From an uncultured Oleispira sp. (GTDB lineage Bacteria > Pseudomonadota > Gammaproteobacteria > Pseudomonadales > Oceanobacteraceae), in the NCBI GenBank assembly GCA_913061415.1, contig CAJXUD010000006.1:1-63504 (forward strand): a stretch of 63,504 nt of DNA. The letters run 5' to 3'. Shown here piece by piece: positions 7,750 to 17,078 of this stretch. Position 1 is the first letter of the stretch. Each line of letters starts with the position of its first letter. The position numbers and the translations under genes are program-made. The notes under the pieces were generated by a model that was not told the DNA's origin, made no database searches, and saw only the letters and a program-made list of their open reading frames with translations.

Positions 7750-8289
7750 TTATTTACCATCACAACAAGGCGCGTCAGCGGCCAAGTGCGGCACAAAGTT
7801 ACAAGGTGAGTGGCGAGAATCAAGCTGCTCTTTCAAAATCCCCTTCCAAGCCAAGTCACAAGCCCCAGTAGAGCCCGGCATGCACACAACCAGCGTATTA
7901 TTAGCTAAGCCAGCCAATGCACGTGATTGAACGGTAGACGTACCGATATCGGCATAGGATAGATGACGGAATAACTCACCAAAACCTTCAATTGTTTTAT
8001 CCAATAATGGGATAACGGCTTCTGGAGTTGAATCGCGGCTTGTAAAACCGGTACCGCCCGTTAACAAAATCACATCGACTTCATCCGCGGCAATCCACGC
8101 TGAAACAATGGCGCGAATCTGATAAATGTCGTCTTTTACAATGATCTTATCTTCGTAACGATGACCCGCTTCTTGTAATGCTTCTACCAGATACTTACCA
8201 GACGTATCGGTTTGATCGTTGCGGGTATCTGAAACGGTTAATACGGCAATTCGAAGAGGGGTGAATTCTTTGTTGGCATGGTTGCCCAT
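7750..8289 (-). CDS. moaB: Molybdenum cofactor biosynthesis protein MoaB
   Basis: A MoaB/Mog-fold protein of about 179 residues. It shows VLTVSDTR near the start, the molybdopterin-binding LLTGGTGFTSRDSTPEA, and MPGSTGAC toward the C-terminus. The family adenylylates molybdopterin or performs a related step in Mo-cofactor assembly. ATG 8289 is preferred to the in-frame upstream start because GGAGAA sits at 8295-8300, well placed for it. It lies downstream of napC in the same direction, which fits supply of cofactor to NapA. The C-terminal AADAPCCDGK tail contains a Cys-Cys pair. Confidence 0.93.
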   Translation of the reverse strand: MGNHANKEFTPLRIAVLTVSDTRNDQTDTSGKYLVEALQEAGHRYEDKIIVKDDIYQIRAIVSAWIAADEVDVILLTGGTGFTSRDSTPEAVIPLLDKTIEGFGELFRHLSYADIGTSTVQSRALAGLANNTLVVCMPGSTGACDLAWKGILKEQLDSRHSPCNFVPHLAADAPCCDGK

Positions 8290-8370
8290 TATGCTTCTCC
8301 TAACGGATGACAATTAAATAAATATAAAAGTAATAAAATAGAGATGGCTGGCATTAAATCGTAGGAAGTA

Positions 8371-8394
8371 GTGAGATGCAAGATTGCATCCCAC
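8371..8394 (-). terminator. Hairpin after napC
   Basis: GATGCAA and TTGCATC form a perfect seven-base stem with a two-base loop, extended by GTG/CAC below one mismatch. It lies about 75 bases past the napC stop and before moaB. There is no clear T tract, so it may be an mRNA-stabilising hairpin rather than a terminator. Confidence 0.4.
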
Positions 8395-8469
8395 TGTTTC
8401 GAGCTTACTCATGAGGCCCATGATGTAAGTCTATAAACAAGGCGAGTGGAGCCTTTTAAATTTGACTCT

Positions 8470-9078
8470 CTAGTGAGGAGAGCCACCTTCACGTACGCCT
8501 TCCATATTCGGTAGCTTGTGAGCAATACCTTTATGGCAATCGATACAGGTTTTTTCACCAGACGCTAATGCACTTGAGTGCTGAGCTGCTGCGCGCTTAC
8601 TTTGACGAGTGAAGTCCATAGAGTCGAACTGGTGACAGTTACGGCACTCTAAAGAATCGTTGGCTTTTAAACGCGTCCACTCATTTTGTGCAAGCTGTAA
8701 ACGATGAGCTTCAAACTTTTCACGGGTATCAATCGTCCCGAAAATTTTGCCCCAGACTTCTTTAGAAGCCTGCATCTTACGAGCAATTTTGTCGGTCCAA
8801 TTATGAGGTACGTGACAGTCAGAGCAAATTGCACGAACACCAGAGCGGTTGCTGTAGTGAATCGTAGTTTGCAATTCCATAAAGGGATTGTCACGCATTT
8901 CGTGACAACTTGTACAAAACTCTTCGGTATTGGTTAATTCCATAGCGGTATTGAAACCACCCCAGAAAATAACACCAGCAATAAAGCCACTGATGGTTAA
9001 AAAACCTAAAGAAAGGTGTACCGCTGGCTTGGACAAAATAGTCCAACCCAGCTTTAACAAATGTATTATCTTATTCAT
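8470..9078 (-). CDS. napC: NapC/NirT tetrahaem cytochrome c
   Basis: A 202-residue membrane-anchored quinol dehydrogenase that passes electrons from menaquinol or ubiquinol to periplasmic NapAB. One N-terminal transmembrane helix (about residues 22-42) is followed by four CxxCH haem sites at residues 55-59, 85-89, 145-149 and 178-182. The length is usual for NapC. It is the last gene of the nap operon and begins nine bases after napB. Confidence 0.97.
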   Translation of the reverse strand: MNKIIHLLKLGWTILSKPAVHLSLGFLTISGFIAGVIFWGGFNTAMELTNTEEFCTSCHEMRDNPFMELQTTIHYSNRSGVRAICSDCHVPHNWTDKIARKMQASKEVWGKIFGTIDTREKFEAHRLQLAQNEWTRLKANDSLECRNCHQFDSMDFTRQSKRAAAQHSSALASGEKTCIDCHKGIAHKLPNMEGVREGGSPH

Positions 9079-9086
9079 GATCTCTC

Positions 9087-9599
9087 CTATTTAGCCTGCT
9101 TATGAGATTGTCTAATAAGTTTTTCCATATCAACAAACTCATTCTCAACTAATGGCTTACCTTCTAACTGGTGTACGTGACACTGAGTACAGAAGTAGCG
9201 ACGAGGTGAAACTTCACCTAAAAAGTCGCCATCACGGTTCATATAGTGAGTCACACTAACAGCGGGTGCTTGTGCTTCGTCTGCAAACTTACGTGAGTGA
9301 CAATCCATGCACTTATTAAAGTTTTTATCCAGCTGATATTTACTAATATCATGTGGAATAGTCGGCGGCTGTTGAGGGTAGTCACGCTGACGTTTAAGGT
9401 CGTTATTTTCTACCATCTCAATAATCGGTGGTGTTACTTCGGCATTTAATGGTGCTGTACCACGAAGTGTTGATACTTGAGGTGCATTATCAATCACTTT
9501 TTCTTCAGCAGATGCTGTTAATGGCAATGCAATCGAAGAAATGGCTAGTACAGCAGTCATCGCAAAAGTCATTGCGTTTTTAATAGTTAAAGCTTTCAT
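9087..9599 (-). CDS. napB: Periplasmic nitrate reductase dihaem cytochrome NapB
   Basis: About 170 residues, with a signal peptide ending TASAEE and two CxxCH haem motifs (CMDCH near residue 97 and CTQCH near 137). NapB is the small electron-transfer subunit that accepts electrons from NapC and feeds NapA in the periplasm. The second of two close in-frame ATGs (9599) is preferred because GGGAG at 9607-9611 is seven bases upstream of it, but only one base from the first ATG at 9605. It sits between napA and napC. Confidence 0.96.
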   Translation of the reverse strand: MKALTIKNAMTFAMTAVLAISSIALPLTASAEEKVIDNAPQVSTLRGTAPLNAEVTPPIIEMVENNDLKRQRDYPQQPPTIPHDISKYQLDKNFNKCMDCHSRKFADEAQAPAVSVTHYMNRDGDFLGEVSPRRYFCTQCHVHQLEGKPLVENEFVDMEKLIRQSHKQAK

Positions 9600-9611
9600 A
9601 GTCATTCTCCC

Positions 9612-12104
9612 TTATACCTTCTCGATTTTCACAGCACATTTTTTATAGTCAGTCTGTTTAGACAGCGGATCAGTCGCATCTAATGTGACTTTGTTAATCA
9701 ACTGACTGGCATCAAACCAAGGTACAAATACTAAGCCAACCGGAGGTTTATTACGGCCGCGAGTTTCGATACGTGTTCTTATCTCACCACGACGAGAAAT
9801 AACCTTTACTTCATCGCCACGACGCATGCCACGCTTTTTCGCATCTTCAGGGTGCATAAAACACACTGCATTAGGGAATGCTTTATAAAGCTCAGGTACG
9901 CGTTGAGTCATTGAACCAGAGTGCCAATGTTCAAGAACGCGACCTGTGCTTAACCACATGTTGAATTCTTCATCAGGGCTTTCTGCTGGTGGCTCGTACG
10001 GTAGGGCAAAGATAATCGCTCTGTTATCTTTCTTACCGTAAAACTGCCATCCAGTACCTTTTGCAACGTATGGATCAGAACCTTCTTTAAAGCGCCATTT
10101 AGTTTCAACACCATTAACCACAGGCCAGCGTAGACCACGCTCTTTATGGTAACGATCGTAGTCGGCTAAATCGTGACCATGGCCGCGACCGAAAGATGCG
10201 TACTCTTCAAACAAGCCTTTTTGTAGGTAGAAACCAAAATCTTTAGATTCTTGGTTTTCATAATCAGGGCTAATTTGAGACAGTGGGAAATTATCTACTT
10301 GGCCATTCTTATAAAGCACTTCATATAAAGTCTTACCTTTATATTCAGGGTTAGCCGCTAGAATTTCTGCAGGCCATACTTCGTCAGTTTTAAAACGCTT
10401 AGAGAATTCGACTAGCTGCCATAAATCAGAGCGAGCATCGCCTGGTGCATTTACTAACTGATACCAAACTTGAGTACGACGTTCAGCGTTACCAAATGCG
10501 CCTTCTTTTTCTACCCACATGGCAGAAGGAAGAATCAAATCTGATGCTTCAGCGGTGACTGTTGGGTAAGCATCTGAAGTAATGATGAAATTATCTGGAT
10601 TACGGTAACCCGGTAATATTTCTTCATTAATGTTAGCGCCGGCTTGAACGTTGTTATTCACTTGGTTCCAGCACACGTTGATCTTGCTATCTTTTAGATC
10701 CCGGATTTGTTGAACCGCGTGAGAGCCTGGTTTGCCATTCAAAATTCCTGCTGGAATTTTCCATAGCTTCTCAGATAATGCTCTGTGCTTAGGATTTTTT
10801 ACAACCATGTCAGCAGGTAAACGGTGTGAGAATGTTCCTACTTCACGCGCAGTACCACAAGCAGAAGGCTGACCAGTCAATGAGAACGGGCTATTACCTG
10901 GCTCTGCAATCTTACCGGTTAATAAGTGGATGTTGTACAACAAGTTGTTTGTCCAAACACCGCGGGTATGCTGGTTTACACCCATAGTCCAAAGTGACAT
11001 TACTTTGATTTTTGGATCGGCGTAAAGCTTAGCGATTTTTTCAATGTTAGCCGCAGGTACGCCAGACATTTCTTCTGCATATTCGAAAGTATAAGGCTTA
11101 ACGAATTTAGCAAACGCTTCTAGATCGATAGGAGTAGAAGCACCCGAGTTAGGGTTTTTCGCTTTCTTCTGAAGCTCGTGCGTTGGGCGTAAACCATAAC
11201 CAATATCGGTAACACCCTCACGGAAGTTAACATGTTTGTTAATGAAGTCGTGATTAACACTGCCGCTTTCGATGATGTAGTTAGCAATGGCGTTTAATAG
11301 CACCATGTCTGTTTGCGGTGTGAATACTGCTGGGATGTCTGCCAAATCGAAAGAACGATGTTCGAAAGTAGACAATACCGCCACTTTAACATGTGGATTA
11401 CTTAAGCGACGGTCAGCGATGCGAGTCCAAAGAATAGGATGCATCTCAGCCATGTTAGAGCCCCATAATACGAAAGCGTCAGCAGCTTCCATATCATCGT
11501 AGCAACCCATTGGTTCATCAATGCCGAAGGTACGCATGAAGCCACCTACCGCAGAAGCCATACAGTGACGTGCGTTAGGATCGATGTTATTCGAAAGGAA
11601 ACCGGCTTTCATTAATTTAACGGCGGCGTAACCTTCGTGCACAGTCCACTGACCTGAACCAAACATGCTGATTCCATCAGGTCCTTTTTCTTTTAATACT
11701 TTTTTGAATTTCTCTTCCATAATATCGAAAGCTTCATCCCAAGAAACGGGAGTGAAATCACCTTCTTTATTAAATACGCCATCTTTTTTACGTAGCATTG
11801 GCGTAGTAATACGGTCTTTTCCGTACATGATTTTTGAAAGGAAGTACCCTTTCACACACGAAAGGCCTTTGTTTACAGGTGCTTTTTCATCACCATGGGT
11901 AGCAACGACTTTACCGTCTTTTGTTGCAACACTGATACCGCAACCGGTACCACAAAAGCGACAAGGGGCTTTTGACCAGGTAAGTTTGTTGGCTTTACTG
12001 GAAGTAATGATATTACTAGCGCTAGCGGGTAGGCTAATACCGGCCACAGTTGCAGCAGTTGCTGCAGCTTGGGCCTTAATGACATCACGGCGAGTTAGTT
12101 TCAT
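9612..12104 (-). CDS. napA: Periplasmic nitrate reductase catalytic subunit NapA
   Basis: An 830-residue molybdopterin oxidoreductase that reduces nitrate to nitrite in the periplasm. It has a twin-arginine signal ([13 protein letters not shown]), the [4Fe-4S] ligands Cys48, Cys51, Cys55 and Cys83, and the Mo-ligand Cys181 in NARHCMAS. The Mo-bis-MGD domains run to the C-terminus, including the typical [18 protein letters not shown]. The length is standard for NapA. It lies downstream of the chaperone napD and upstream of napB. Long open frames on the opposite strand here are coding shadows. Confidence 0.98.
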   Translation of the reverse strand: MKLTRRDVIKAQAAATAATVAGISLPASASNIITSSKANKLTWSKAPCRFCGTGCGISVATKDGKVVATHGDEKAPVNKGLSCVKGYFLSKIMYGKDRITTPMLRKKDGVFNKEGDFTPVSWDEAFDIMEEKFKKVLKEKGPDGISMFGSGQWTVHEGYAAVKLMKAGFLSNNIDPNARHCMASAVGGFMRTFGIDEPMGCYDDMEAADAFVLWGSNMAEMHPILWTRIADRRLSNPHVKVAVLSTFEHRSFDLADIPAVFTPQTDMVLLNAIANYIIESGSVNHDFINKHVNFREGVTDIGYGLRPTHELQKKAKNPNSGASTPIDLEAFAKFVKPYTFEYAEEMSGVPAANIEKIAKLYADPKIKVMSLWTMGVNQHTRGVWTNNLLYNIHLLTGKIAEPGNSPFSLTGQPSACGTAREVGTFSHRLPADMVVKNPKHRALSEKLWKIPAGILNGKPGSHAVQQIRDLKDSKINVCWNQVNNNVQAGANINEEILPGYRNPDNFIITSDAYPTVTAEASDLILPSAMWVEKEGAFGNAERRTQVWYQLVNAPGDARSDLWQLVEFSKRFKTDEVWPAEILAANPEYKGKTLYEVLYKNGQVDNFPLSQISPDYENQESKDFGFYLQKGLFEEYASFGRGHGHDLADYDRYHKERGLRWPVVNGVETKWRFKEGSDPYVAKGTGWQFYGKKDNRAIIFALPYEPPAESPDEEFNMWLSTGRVLEHWHSGSMTQRVPELYKAFPNAVCFMHPEDAKKRGMRRGDEVKVISRRGEIRTRIETRGRNKPPVGLVFVPWFDASQLINKVTLDATDPLSKQTDYKKCAVKIEKV

Positions 12105-12142
12105 ATGCTTTCTCCGACTCTAATACTAATTTTTAAATTCTG

Positions 12143-12535
12143 TTATTGCACAGTCTGTGATGGCGCATCGGTATCGGTCGGCGCTTCACACATTTGTGGT
12201 TCATATATTTTTTCGATTGGCTGATCCAAATCGGCTTGATCAATTTCATCATCGAGCTCGTCGATGGCGGCAACTTGGTGGTAAACCATTGACGTATTCA
12301 CAACACCGTCGATCGCAGAAATTAGATCGATGCGGTCTATAATGATGCCCTGATGCTTCGCTTCGGTAACGATGACAAACTTGCCTTTTTCGTCACTGCC
12401 ATGAATCTCAAGATCCGCTTGTTCCTGCAAGGCTTTCTCTACCGCTTGGTGTTTTTCTGCTTGGCAAAGAACGATAAAGCTACTGATATGGCTTTCTTCA
12501 GTAACATCATCTAAAGCAATTTTATTGGTTCTCAT
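12143..12535 (-). CDS. napD: NapD chaperone, with long acidic tail
   Basis: A 130-residue NapD-like protein that binds the twin-arginine signal of NapA and delays its export until the cofactor is inserted. The ferredoxin-like core holds HISSFIVLCQAEKHQAVEKAL and GKFVIVTEA, ending near residue 90. An extra acidic C-terminal tail of about 35 residues (ELDDEIDQADLDQ and beyond) makes it longer than common NapD proteins. The start overlaps the napF end by 14 bases, implying translational coupling. Confidence 0.9.
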   Translation of the reverse strand: MRTNKIALDDVTEESHISSFIVLCQAEKHQAVEKALQEQADLEIHGSDEKGKFVIVTEAKHQGIIIDRIDLISAIDGVVNTSMVYHQVAAIDELDDEIDQADLDQPIEKIYEPQMCEAPTDTDAPSQTVQ

Positions 12536-13157
12536 ATTTGAGCTCCGGTTTACGATCGCTACCTGCTGTTAATGAAGCAGGTGTTGAAAAGTTGGATGAG
12601 GCAATTGGACTAATCGTAATTGACTGCGAAGGACAGGTAGAAATACATGCGCCGCAACTGGTGCAGTCTTCAATATTAAGCTCAGGTGTTTGAATCGCGC
12701 CCGACCTTACGTTCTTTGGCCATGGCATAGTAATGGCGCGCGGGTCGCATACGTCTTTACAGCTTTGGCAGTGGGTCTTTTGTTTTGCAAGGCAAGAGTC
12801 GTCAATCTTAATATCAAAGTAGAAAGGCTTGTTCTCTTCTTGATTGGGTAGCACTTGTTTCAACAAGGCGTTAGGTTGGCAAGTATCAAGGCAGGCTTCG
12901 CAAAAAGTGCATTCGCCGCGATTAAAATCGATTTCAGGAAAGCCACCATCACCAACAATAATAATATTCTCTTCACACGCAGAAATGCACTCGTGGCAAC
13001 GAGTGCATTGGTCAACAAAGGTCGCTTCCTGCAAAGCCCAAGGAGGGCGTTGAGGCAACCAGCTATTCGCTGAATTGGCCTCGTCTTTAGTGGGTTGAGC
13101 TACTAAAGCAGAAGGACGACGAAAGAAGGCGCGGCGAGAATGATCAATGTTAGCCAT
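12522..13157 (-). CDS. napF: Ferredoxin-type protein NapF
   Basis: A 211-residue cytoplasmic iron-sulfur protein with repeated [4Fe-4S] cysteine clusters: CTRCHECISACEE, CTFCEACLDTC, CQSCKDVC and CTSCGACISTCP. NapF is thought to help NapA maturation or iron-sulfur loading in the cytoplasm. The Arg-rich N-terminus (HSRRAFFRRP) resembles a twin-arginine motif but lacks a hydrophobic stretch. It follows napE by about 23 bases and overlaps napD. Confidence 0.95.
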   Translation of the reverse strand: MANIDHSRRAFFRRPSALVAQPTKDEANSANSWLPQRPPWALQEATFVDQCTRCHECISACEENIIIVGDGGFPEIDFNRGECTFCEACLDTCQPNALLKQVLPNQEENKPFYFDIKIDDSCLAKQKTHCQSCKDVCDPRAITMPWPKNVRSGAIQTPELNIEDCTSCGACISTCPSQSITISPIASSNFSTPASLTAGSDRKPELKYENQ

Positions 13158-13180
13158 GATGCTTTCCTAAACCCTTTTCC

Positions 13181-13348
13181 TTAGCTACCAGGAGGCCCAT
13201 TAAGTAGTTGTAAAAACCAAACCATAAATCCGTAGGCAGAAATACCACCAACAGTGAATGCAGGAATCACGATAAACGTCAGAAAAAGCGAAGTCGTTAA
13301 CTCAGCTTTTTTAGTACGGGATTCCATTGAAACTAGTTCTTCAGACAT
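13181..13348 (-). CDS. napE: Small membrane protein NapE
   Basis: A 55-residue protein starting MSEELVSMESRTKKAELTTS, followed by one transmembrane helix (SLFLTFIVIPAFTVGGISAYGF) and a short tail ending NGPPGS. This is the NapE/TorE pattern: charged N-terminus, single helix, and FMVWFLQLLNGPPG near the end. Its biochemical role is undefined, but it is the usual first gene of nap operons. GGAG lies about ten bases upstream of the ATG. It was found by reading the gap between napF and the upstream region. Confidence 0.93.
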   Translation of the reverse strand: MSEELVSMESRTKKAELTTSLFLTFIVIPAFTVGGISAYGFMVWFLQLLNGPPGS

Positions 13349-13728
13349 AGCCGAATCACTCCGTTGCTTATTTAAATAGGTAAAAATATATCTTAAGAGT
13401 AATTCTAGAGGTTACCTGTAATAGTGCTATTGAATTGAAAGGTTAAAAACTGACATAGGTCATTAATTGAAGAGGTTGTCGCAGAGGGGGGCTTTGAAGG
13501 CTATGTTATTGATTGTTAAATACATTGCCTTTAATAATGATTATCAATAACACTAGAAAATAGGGTTATTCTACTCTAGAAAATTTGATCTAATTGATGG
13601 CTAAATGTGGAAAGAATTGAGAGCGAAGCGCGTTCAGGATAAAGAGCGTGAGAATGAGGGGTTAAATGAGGATTTAATAGGAGCTGCTTAATCGAGCTCC
13701 TATTAAATTTTAGCGGGAAAACTAATAA
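13349..13728. other. Non-coding region upstream of nap
   Basis: This 380-base gap separates napE from the end of trhO, both read on the minus strand, and must hold the nap promoter. I see a Fur-type palindrome at 13533-13551 and no convincing protein-coding frame. A perfect FNR palindrome was not found. Confidence 0.7.
13533..13551 (-). promoter_or_regulatory. Fur-type box upstream of nap operon
   Basis: On the minus strand the core reads TGATAATCATTATTA, matching the 7-1-7 Fur consensus TGATAATnATTATCA at 13 of 14 defined positions. It lies about 185 bases upstream of napE. The same stretch begins TTGAT, a perfect FNR/Anr half-site, with a poor second half (ATTAT), so an FNR reading is possible. 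Confidence 0.55.
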
Positions 13729-14721
13729 TTAGTTCTTTGAGCGCTGATCTTCACGAAAACGAAGTTTATCTTGGCGATGTTTTTCCACCGTATCATGAAC
13801 ATCGGCGCCAATATGAACTTCACCGCGCTTCTTAGCTAACTGCATTTGCAGTTCACGTTGCTGAAAACGCTCGCGCTGTTCTTCAGTATATTTATCAATG
13901 CAGTGAGGGCAGCTCACACCTTGCTGATAGTGAATACTGACTTTTTCTTCTTCAGTAATCGGATAACGGCAAGCATGGCACTGATCGTATTGGCCTTTTT
14001 CAAGGTCGTGATTCACTGCAACGCGGTTATCAAATACAAAGCATTCGCCTTCCCACATAGTGTCTTCTTTTGGCACTTCTTCTAGGTATTTAAGAATGCC
14101 ACCTTCAAGGTGATACACCTCATCGAAGCCTTGCTCTTTCATGTAGGCCGTTGATTTTTCGCAACGAATACCACCGGTACAGAACATCGCGACTTTTTTC
14201 TGCTTAGTCGGGTCCATGTTCTCTTTGACGTATTGAGGAAACTGACGGAAAGTTTCGGTATTAGGGTTAACCGCACCTTCAAATGTACCAATTTGATACT
14301 CATAATCATTGCGGGTATCAACTAAAACCACATCCGGATCAGAGATTAATGCATTCCAGTCTTGAGGCTTGACGTAAGTGCCCACTACCTGTTTAGGGTC
14401 TATGCCCTCTACACCCATGGTTACGATTTCTTTTTTCAATTTAACTTTCGTGCGGTAGAAAGGCATTGTTTCATCAAATGATTCTTTATAAACAATGTTG
14501 GCTAAGCGTTCATCGGTCGCTAACCAAGCGAGCAGGGCATCAATGCCTTCGCGAGAGCCTGCAACGGTGCCGTTAATGCCTTCTTGAGCAATGAGTAAAG
14601 TGCCGCGTACTTCATTGGCTTCCATTACATCTAATAATGGTTGGCGAATATCTTCGAAGTTTTCTAAAGTGACGAATTTATACATCGCGCATACGACGAT
14701 AGGAGCAGTTTGCTCAGACAT
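13729..14721 (-). CDS. trhO: tRNA uridine-34 hydroxylase TrhO (YceA)
   Basis: A 330-residue rhodanese-related protein of the TrhO/YceA family, which hydroxylates U34 of certain tRNAs using oxygen. The N-terminal domain has [14 protein letters not shown]. The rhodanese domain has [17 protein letters not shown] and the catalytic Cys181 in [11 protein letters not shown]. The C-terminus holds a CxxC pair (CHACRYP) and CPHC, as in longer members. AGGAAAG precedes the ATG. It is monocistronic here. Confidence 0.95.
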   Translation of the reverse strand: MSEQTAPIVVCAMYKFVTLENFEDIRQPLLDVMEANEVRGTLLIAQEGINGTVAGSREGIDALLAWLATDERLANIVYKESFDETMPFYRTKVKLKKEIVTMGVEGIDPKQVVGTYVKPQDWNALISDPDVVLVDTRNDYEYQIGTFEGAVNPNTETFRQFPQYVKENMDPTKQKKVAMFCTGGIRCEKSTAYMKEQGFDEVYHLEGGILKYLEEVPKEDTMWEGECFVFDNRVAVNHDLEKGQYDQCHACRYPITEEEKVSIHYQQGVSCPHCIDKYTEEQRERFQQRELQMQLAKKRGEVHIGADVHDTVEKHRQDKLRFREDQRSKN

Positions 14722-14902
14722 GGGTCTTTCCTTTTATTGCGATCTGGAACGTAAAACCAGAGCATTGTTGATGGCTGTTTCAATTAACAGCTGGCTCATT
14801 TGAGAGCGCGCGGATTATATACAAATCTGAGGTGTTTTTCCAAAATTACAGCGTAAACTGTGCATAACCTTATTTTAAGTACTGTTAGGCAGGATTGACC
14901 TG

Positions 14903-16072
14903 ATGATCTCTACCATCTCTGTAGCCAACTACCGTTCAATCATTGAGCTGGTGATGCCCATGGGGGCCCTTAATTTAATTACTGGCCTCAATGGCAGTGG
15001 CAAATCCAACTTATATCGCGCGTTGAGGTTATTGGCGGAAACGGCCCAAGGTGGGGTAGTGAATGCTCTCGCTCATGAGGGGGGCCTAGAATCGGCGTTT
15101 TGGGCGGGGCCAGAGAAAATCACGTCAAAAATGCTATCCGGGGAAGTTGAAGTACAAGGTGGCCCAAGAAAAAATGTTGTTCGTTTACGCTTAGGTTTTA
15201 GTAGTGAAGAATTTGGTTATAGCATTGATCTAGGCTTGCCTGAACCATCTTCTTCGGCGTTTTCTTTAGACCCAGAAATTAAACGAGAGTGCATTTGGGC
15301 AGGTCCAGCGTATCGTCCTGCTAGTGTTCTAGTCGATCGCAAAGGGCCTATGGTGAAGGTCAAAGAAGGCCGAAGCTGGCAAGTGATTGCCCAACACTTA
15401 AATAGCTTTGATAGCATGTTAAGTGAGGTTGGGGACTTTAACCTTGCGCCAGAAATTTTTCATATTCGAGAGTGGATTCGCAGCTGGCGCTTCTACGATC
15501 ATTTCAGAACCGATAGCCAAGCCCCTGCGCGTCAGCCTCAGCTTGGCACTCGAACCCCTGTGCTCAGTCAGGATGGACATGATTTAGCCGCGGCCTTGCA
15601 AACGATTATGGAAATCGGTGATGAGAACGTGTTAGCCGAATCGATTGAAGACGCTTTTCCAGGGGCGCGTATTCATGTAGATGTTCAAGAAGATGGGCGT
15701 TTTATTTTGCGCTTCCATCAGCATGGATTATTACGGGCACTGACAGCTGCAGAGTTATCAGACGGAACGCTAAGGTATCTGTTGTGGGTTGCTGCTTTAT
15801 TAACGCCACGGCCACCGAAATTGATGGTGCTTAATGAGCCTGAAACCAGCCTGCATCCTGATTTATTACCGGCCTTAGGTCGTCTTATAAAACTCGCCTC
15901 CAAATCAACGCAAGTTTGGGTTGTTTCTCATGCCCGTTTATTGATCAATGAACTTGGTGAGCCGGGAGATAGCCCATGTAATAGTCTTGCTTTGTATAAG
16001 GAGTTGGGGCAAACCAAGATTGAAGGGCAAGACATGTTCTCAACGCCTAGCTGGCATTGGCCAGGTTATTAA
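14903..16072 (+). CDS. RecF/SMC-like AAA ATPase
   Basis: A 389-residue ATPase of the AAA_21/RecF-like type. Walker A is GLNGSGKSN (residues 28-36). Near the C-terminus an ABC-type signature-like LSDGTLRYLLWVAALL is followed by Walker B and D-loop LMVLNEPETSLHPDLLP and a histidine switch VVSHARLLI. Such proteins often work with a partner nuclease in defence or repair, but no partner gene is adjacent, so the role is unknown. AGGA lies nine bases upstream of the ATG. Confidence 0.88.
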   Translation: MISTISVANYRSIIELVMPMGALNLITGLNGSGKSNLYRALRLLAETAQGGVVNALAHEGGLESAFWAGPEKITSKMLSGEVEVQGGPRKNVVRLRLGFSSEEFGYSIDLGLPEPSSSAFSLDPEIKRECIWAGPAYRPASVLVDRKGPMVKVKEGRSWQVIAQHLNSFDSMLSEVGDFNLAPEIFHIREWIRSWRFYDHFRTDSQAPARQPQLGTRTPVLSQDGHDLAAALQTIMEIGDENVLAESIEDAFPGARIHVDVQEDGRFILRFHQHGLLRALTAAELSDGTLRYLLWVAALLTPRPPKLMVLNEPETSLHPDLLPALGRLIKLASKSTQVWVVSHARLLINELGEPGDSPCNSLALYKELGQTKIEGQDMFSTPSWHWPGY

Positions 16073-16188
16073 TCTCTTAATATAAAGTTGGGTATAAGTT
16101 TGGTCTGGCGGGATGAAACTTAAGATACTTGTTTGATGGCCGTTAACTCAATAAGGACTATTTAATCCGTCGACTTGAGTACTGTGCA

Positions 16189-16518
16189 GTGATTCCATTT
16201 TTCTCTAGGCTAGAGTATTTAATACATAGGTTTAGCGCATTCTTAGTAGCGCTGATAATTTATGTATTTTCAGTAAGTTATGTCCAAGCAGAATGCCGTG
16301 ATTTTGATGCCATAGCGGCGGCCAATAAAAAAGCAGCCTCTTATTTTAAGAATAGTGAGGTTTTTAACCCTGGGGTTGTGAAGAAAAATCATCATACGTC
16401 GGGTAGGAAAGAAATTGCGAGTTATATAAAAACAGGAAAAAAACGTTACAGTATTTTCACGTTAGTAGATGATGATTGTAAGGTGGAATTTCGAAAGCGT
16501 ACTCGTCAAAATGATTAA
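16189..16518 (+). CDS. Small exported protein of unknown function
   Basis: A 109-residue frame starting at GTG 16189, with a hydrophobic segment (FSAFLVALIIYVFSVSYVQA) that looks like a signal peptide followed by a short basic mature part with two cysteines (ECRDF and DDDCKVEF). I do not recognise a family. The GTG start lacks a clear ribosome site, so the exact start and the gene itself are uncertain. Confidence 0.5.
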   Translation: MIPFFSRLEYLIHRFSAFLVALIIYVFSVSYVQAECRDFDAIAAANKKAASYFKNSEVFNPGVVKKNHHTSGRKEIASYIKTGKKRYSIFTLVDDDCKVEFRKRTRQND

Positions 16519-17078
16519 CTGTGAATTTAAAGTTAAAACCATTAATTAATAAGTAATAAAACGATCAATTGCTCAGTAAGAAAGTTACCCATAGAAAGTT
16601 GTAAAGCTATCTATAGAAAGTCATAAAGCTATTATTTTGTAGTTATTAAAGATATCAATTTTAAATTTCAGAAATACTTTGAAGCGGGCCTAAAACGTCA
16701 ACTGGACTAAAGCGAACCAGTATTCGTTGATCACTGGCGAAAAGGGTCTAGTTCAGGGCAGACCAATACTTTTTATTCAGTTCGGATCAATTTTTCAAGA
16801 ATTAACAAGCAAATAGAATTAATTATCTACTAATTTCAAACATTGCTTAGTAAAAATGCTTAGTTTTACTTTTTAACCCTTTCTTGTACTCATTCTTTTT
16901 ACGATTTCTTCAGTATTTTTGTAGTTTTTGGCCTACCTAATATCGGTCTATTCGGGTAAATATTAGTACAGCTCTAAGTTCTTACTATTAGCCTTACTGA
17001 TAAGCCTTGCAGATAAGCCTTGCAGATAAGTCATACAGAGCTCACTCCAGTAAACAATTATAATTAAAAGGACTGAAC
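16519..17078. repeat. AT-rich intergenic region with short repeats
   Basis: A 560-base stretch with no convincing gene. It contains an imperfect 21-base direct repeat (catagaaagttgtaaagctat at 16590-16610 and tatagaaagtcataaagctat at 16612-16632). Just before the next gene a 13-base unit around gataagccttgca recurs nearly three times (about 17000-17035). The promoter of the dipeptidase-like gene is presumably within it. Confidence 0.6.

Noticed and set aside
7706-7930. 74-residue forward open frame opposite moaB
   Set aside because: It overlaps moaB and its terminator in reverse and has no independent support.
11665-12123. 152-residue forward open frame opposite napA
   Set aside because: It is an antisense shadow of the strongly supported napA gene and has no ribosome site or family match.
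13501-13620. Classical FNR palindrome for nap
   Set aside because: Only half-sites (TTGAT) were found, and no full TTGATnnnnATCAA; the best site fits Fur better.
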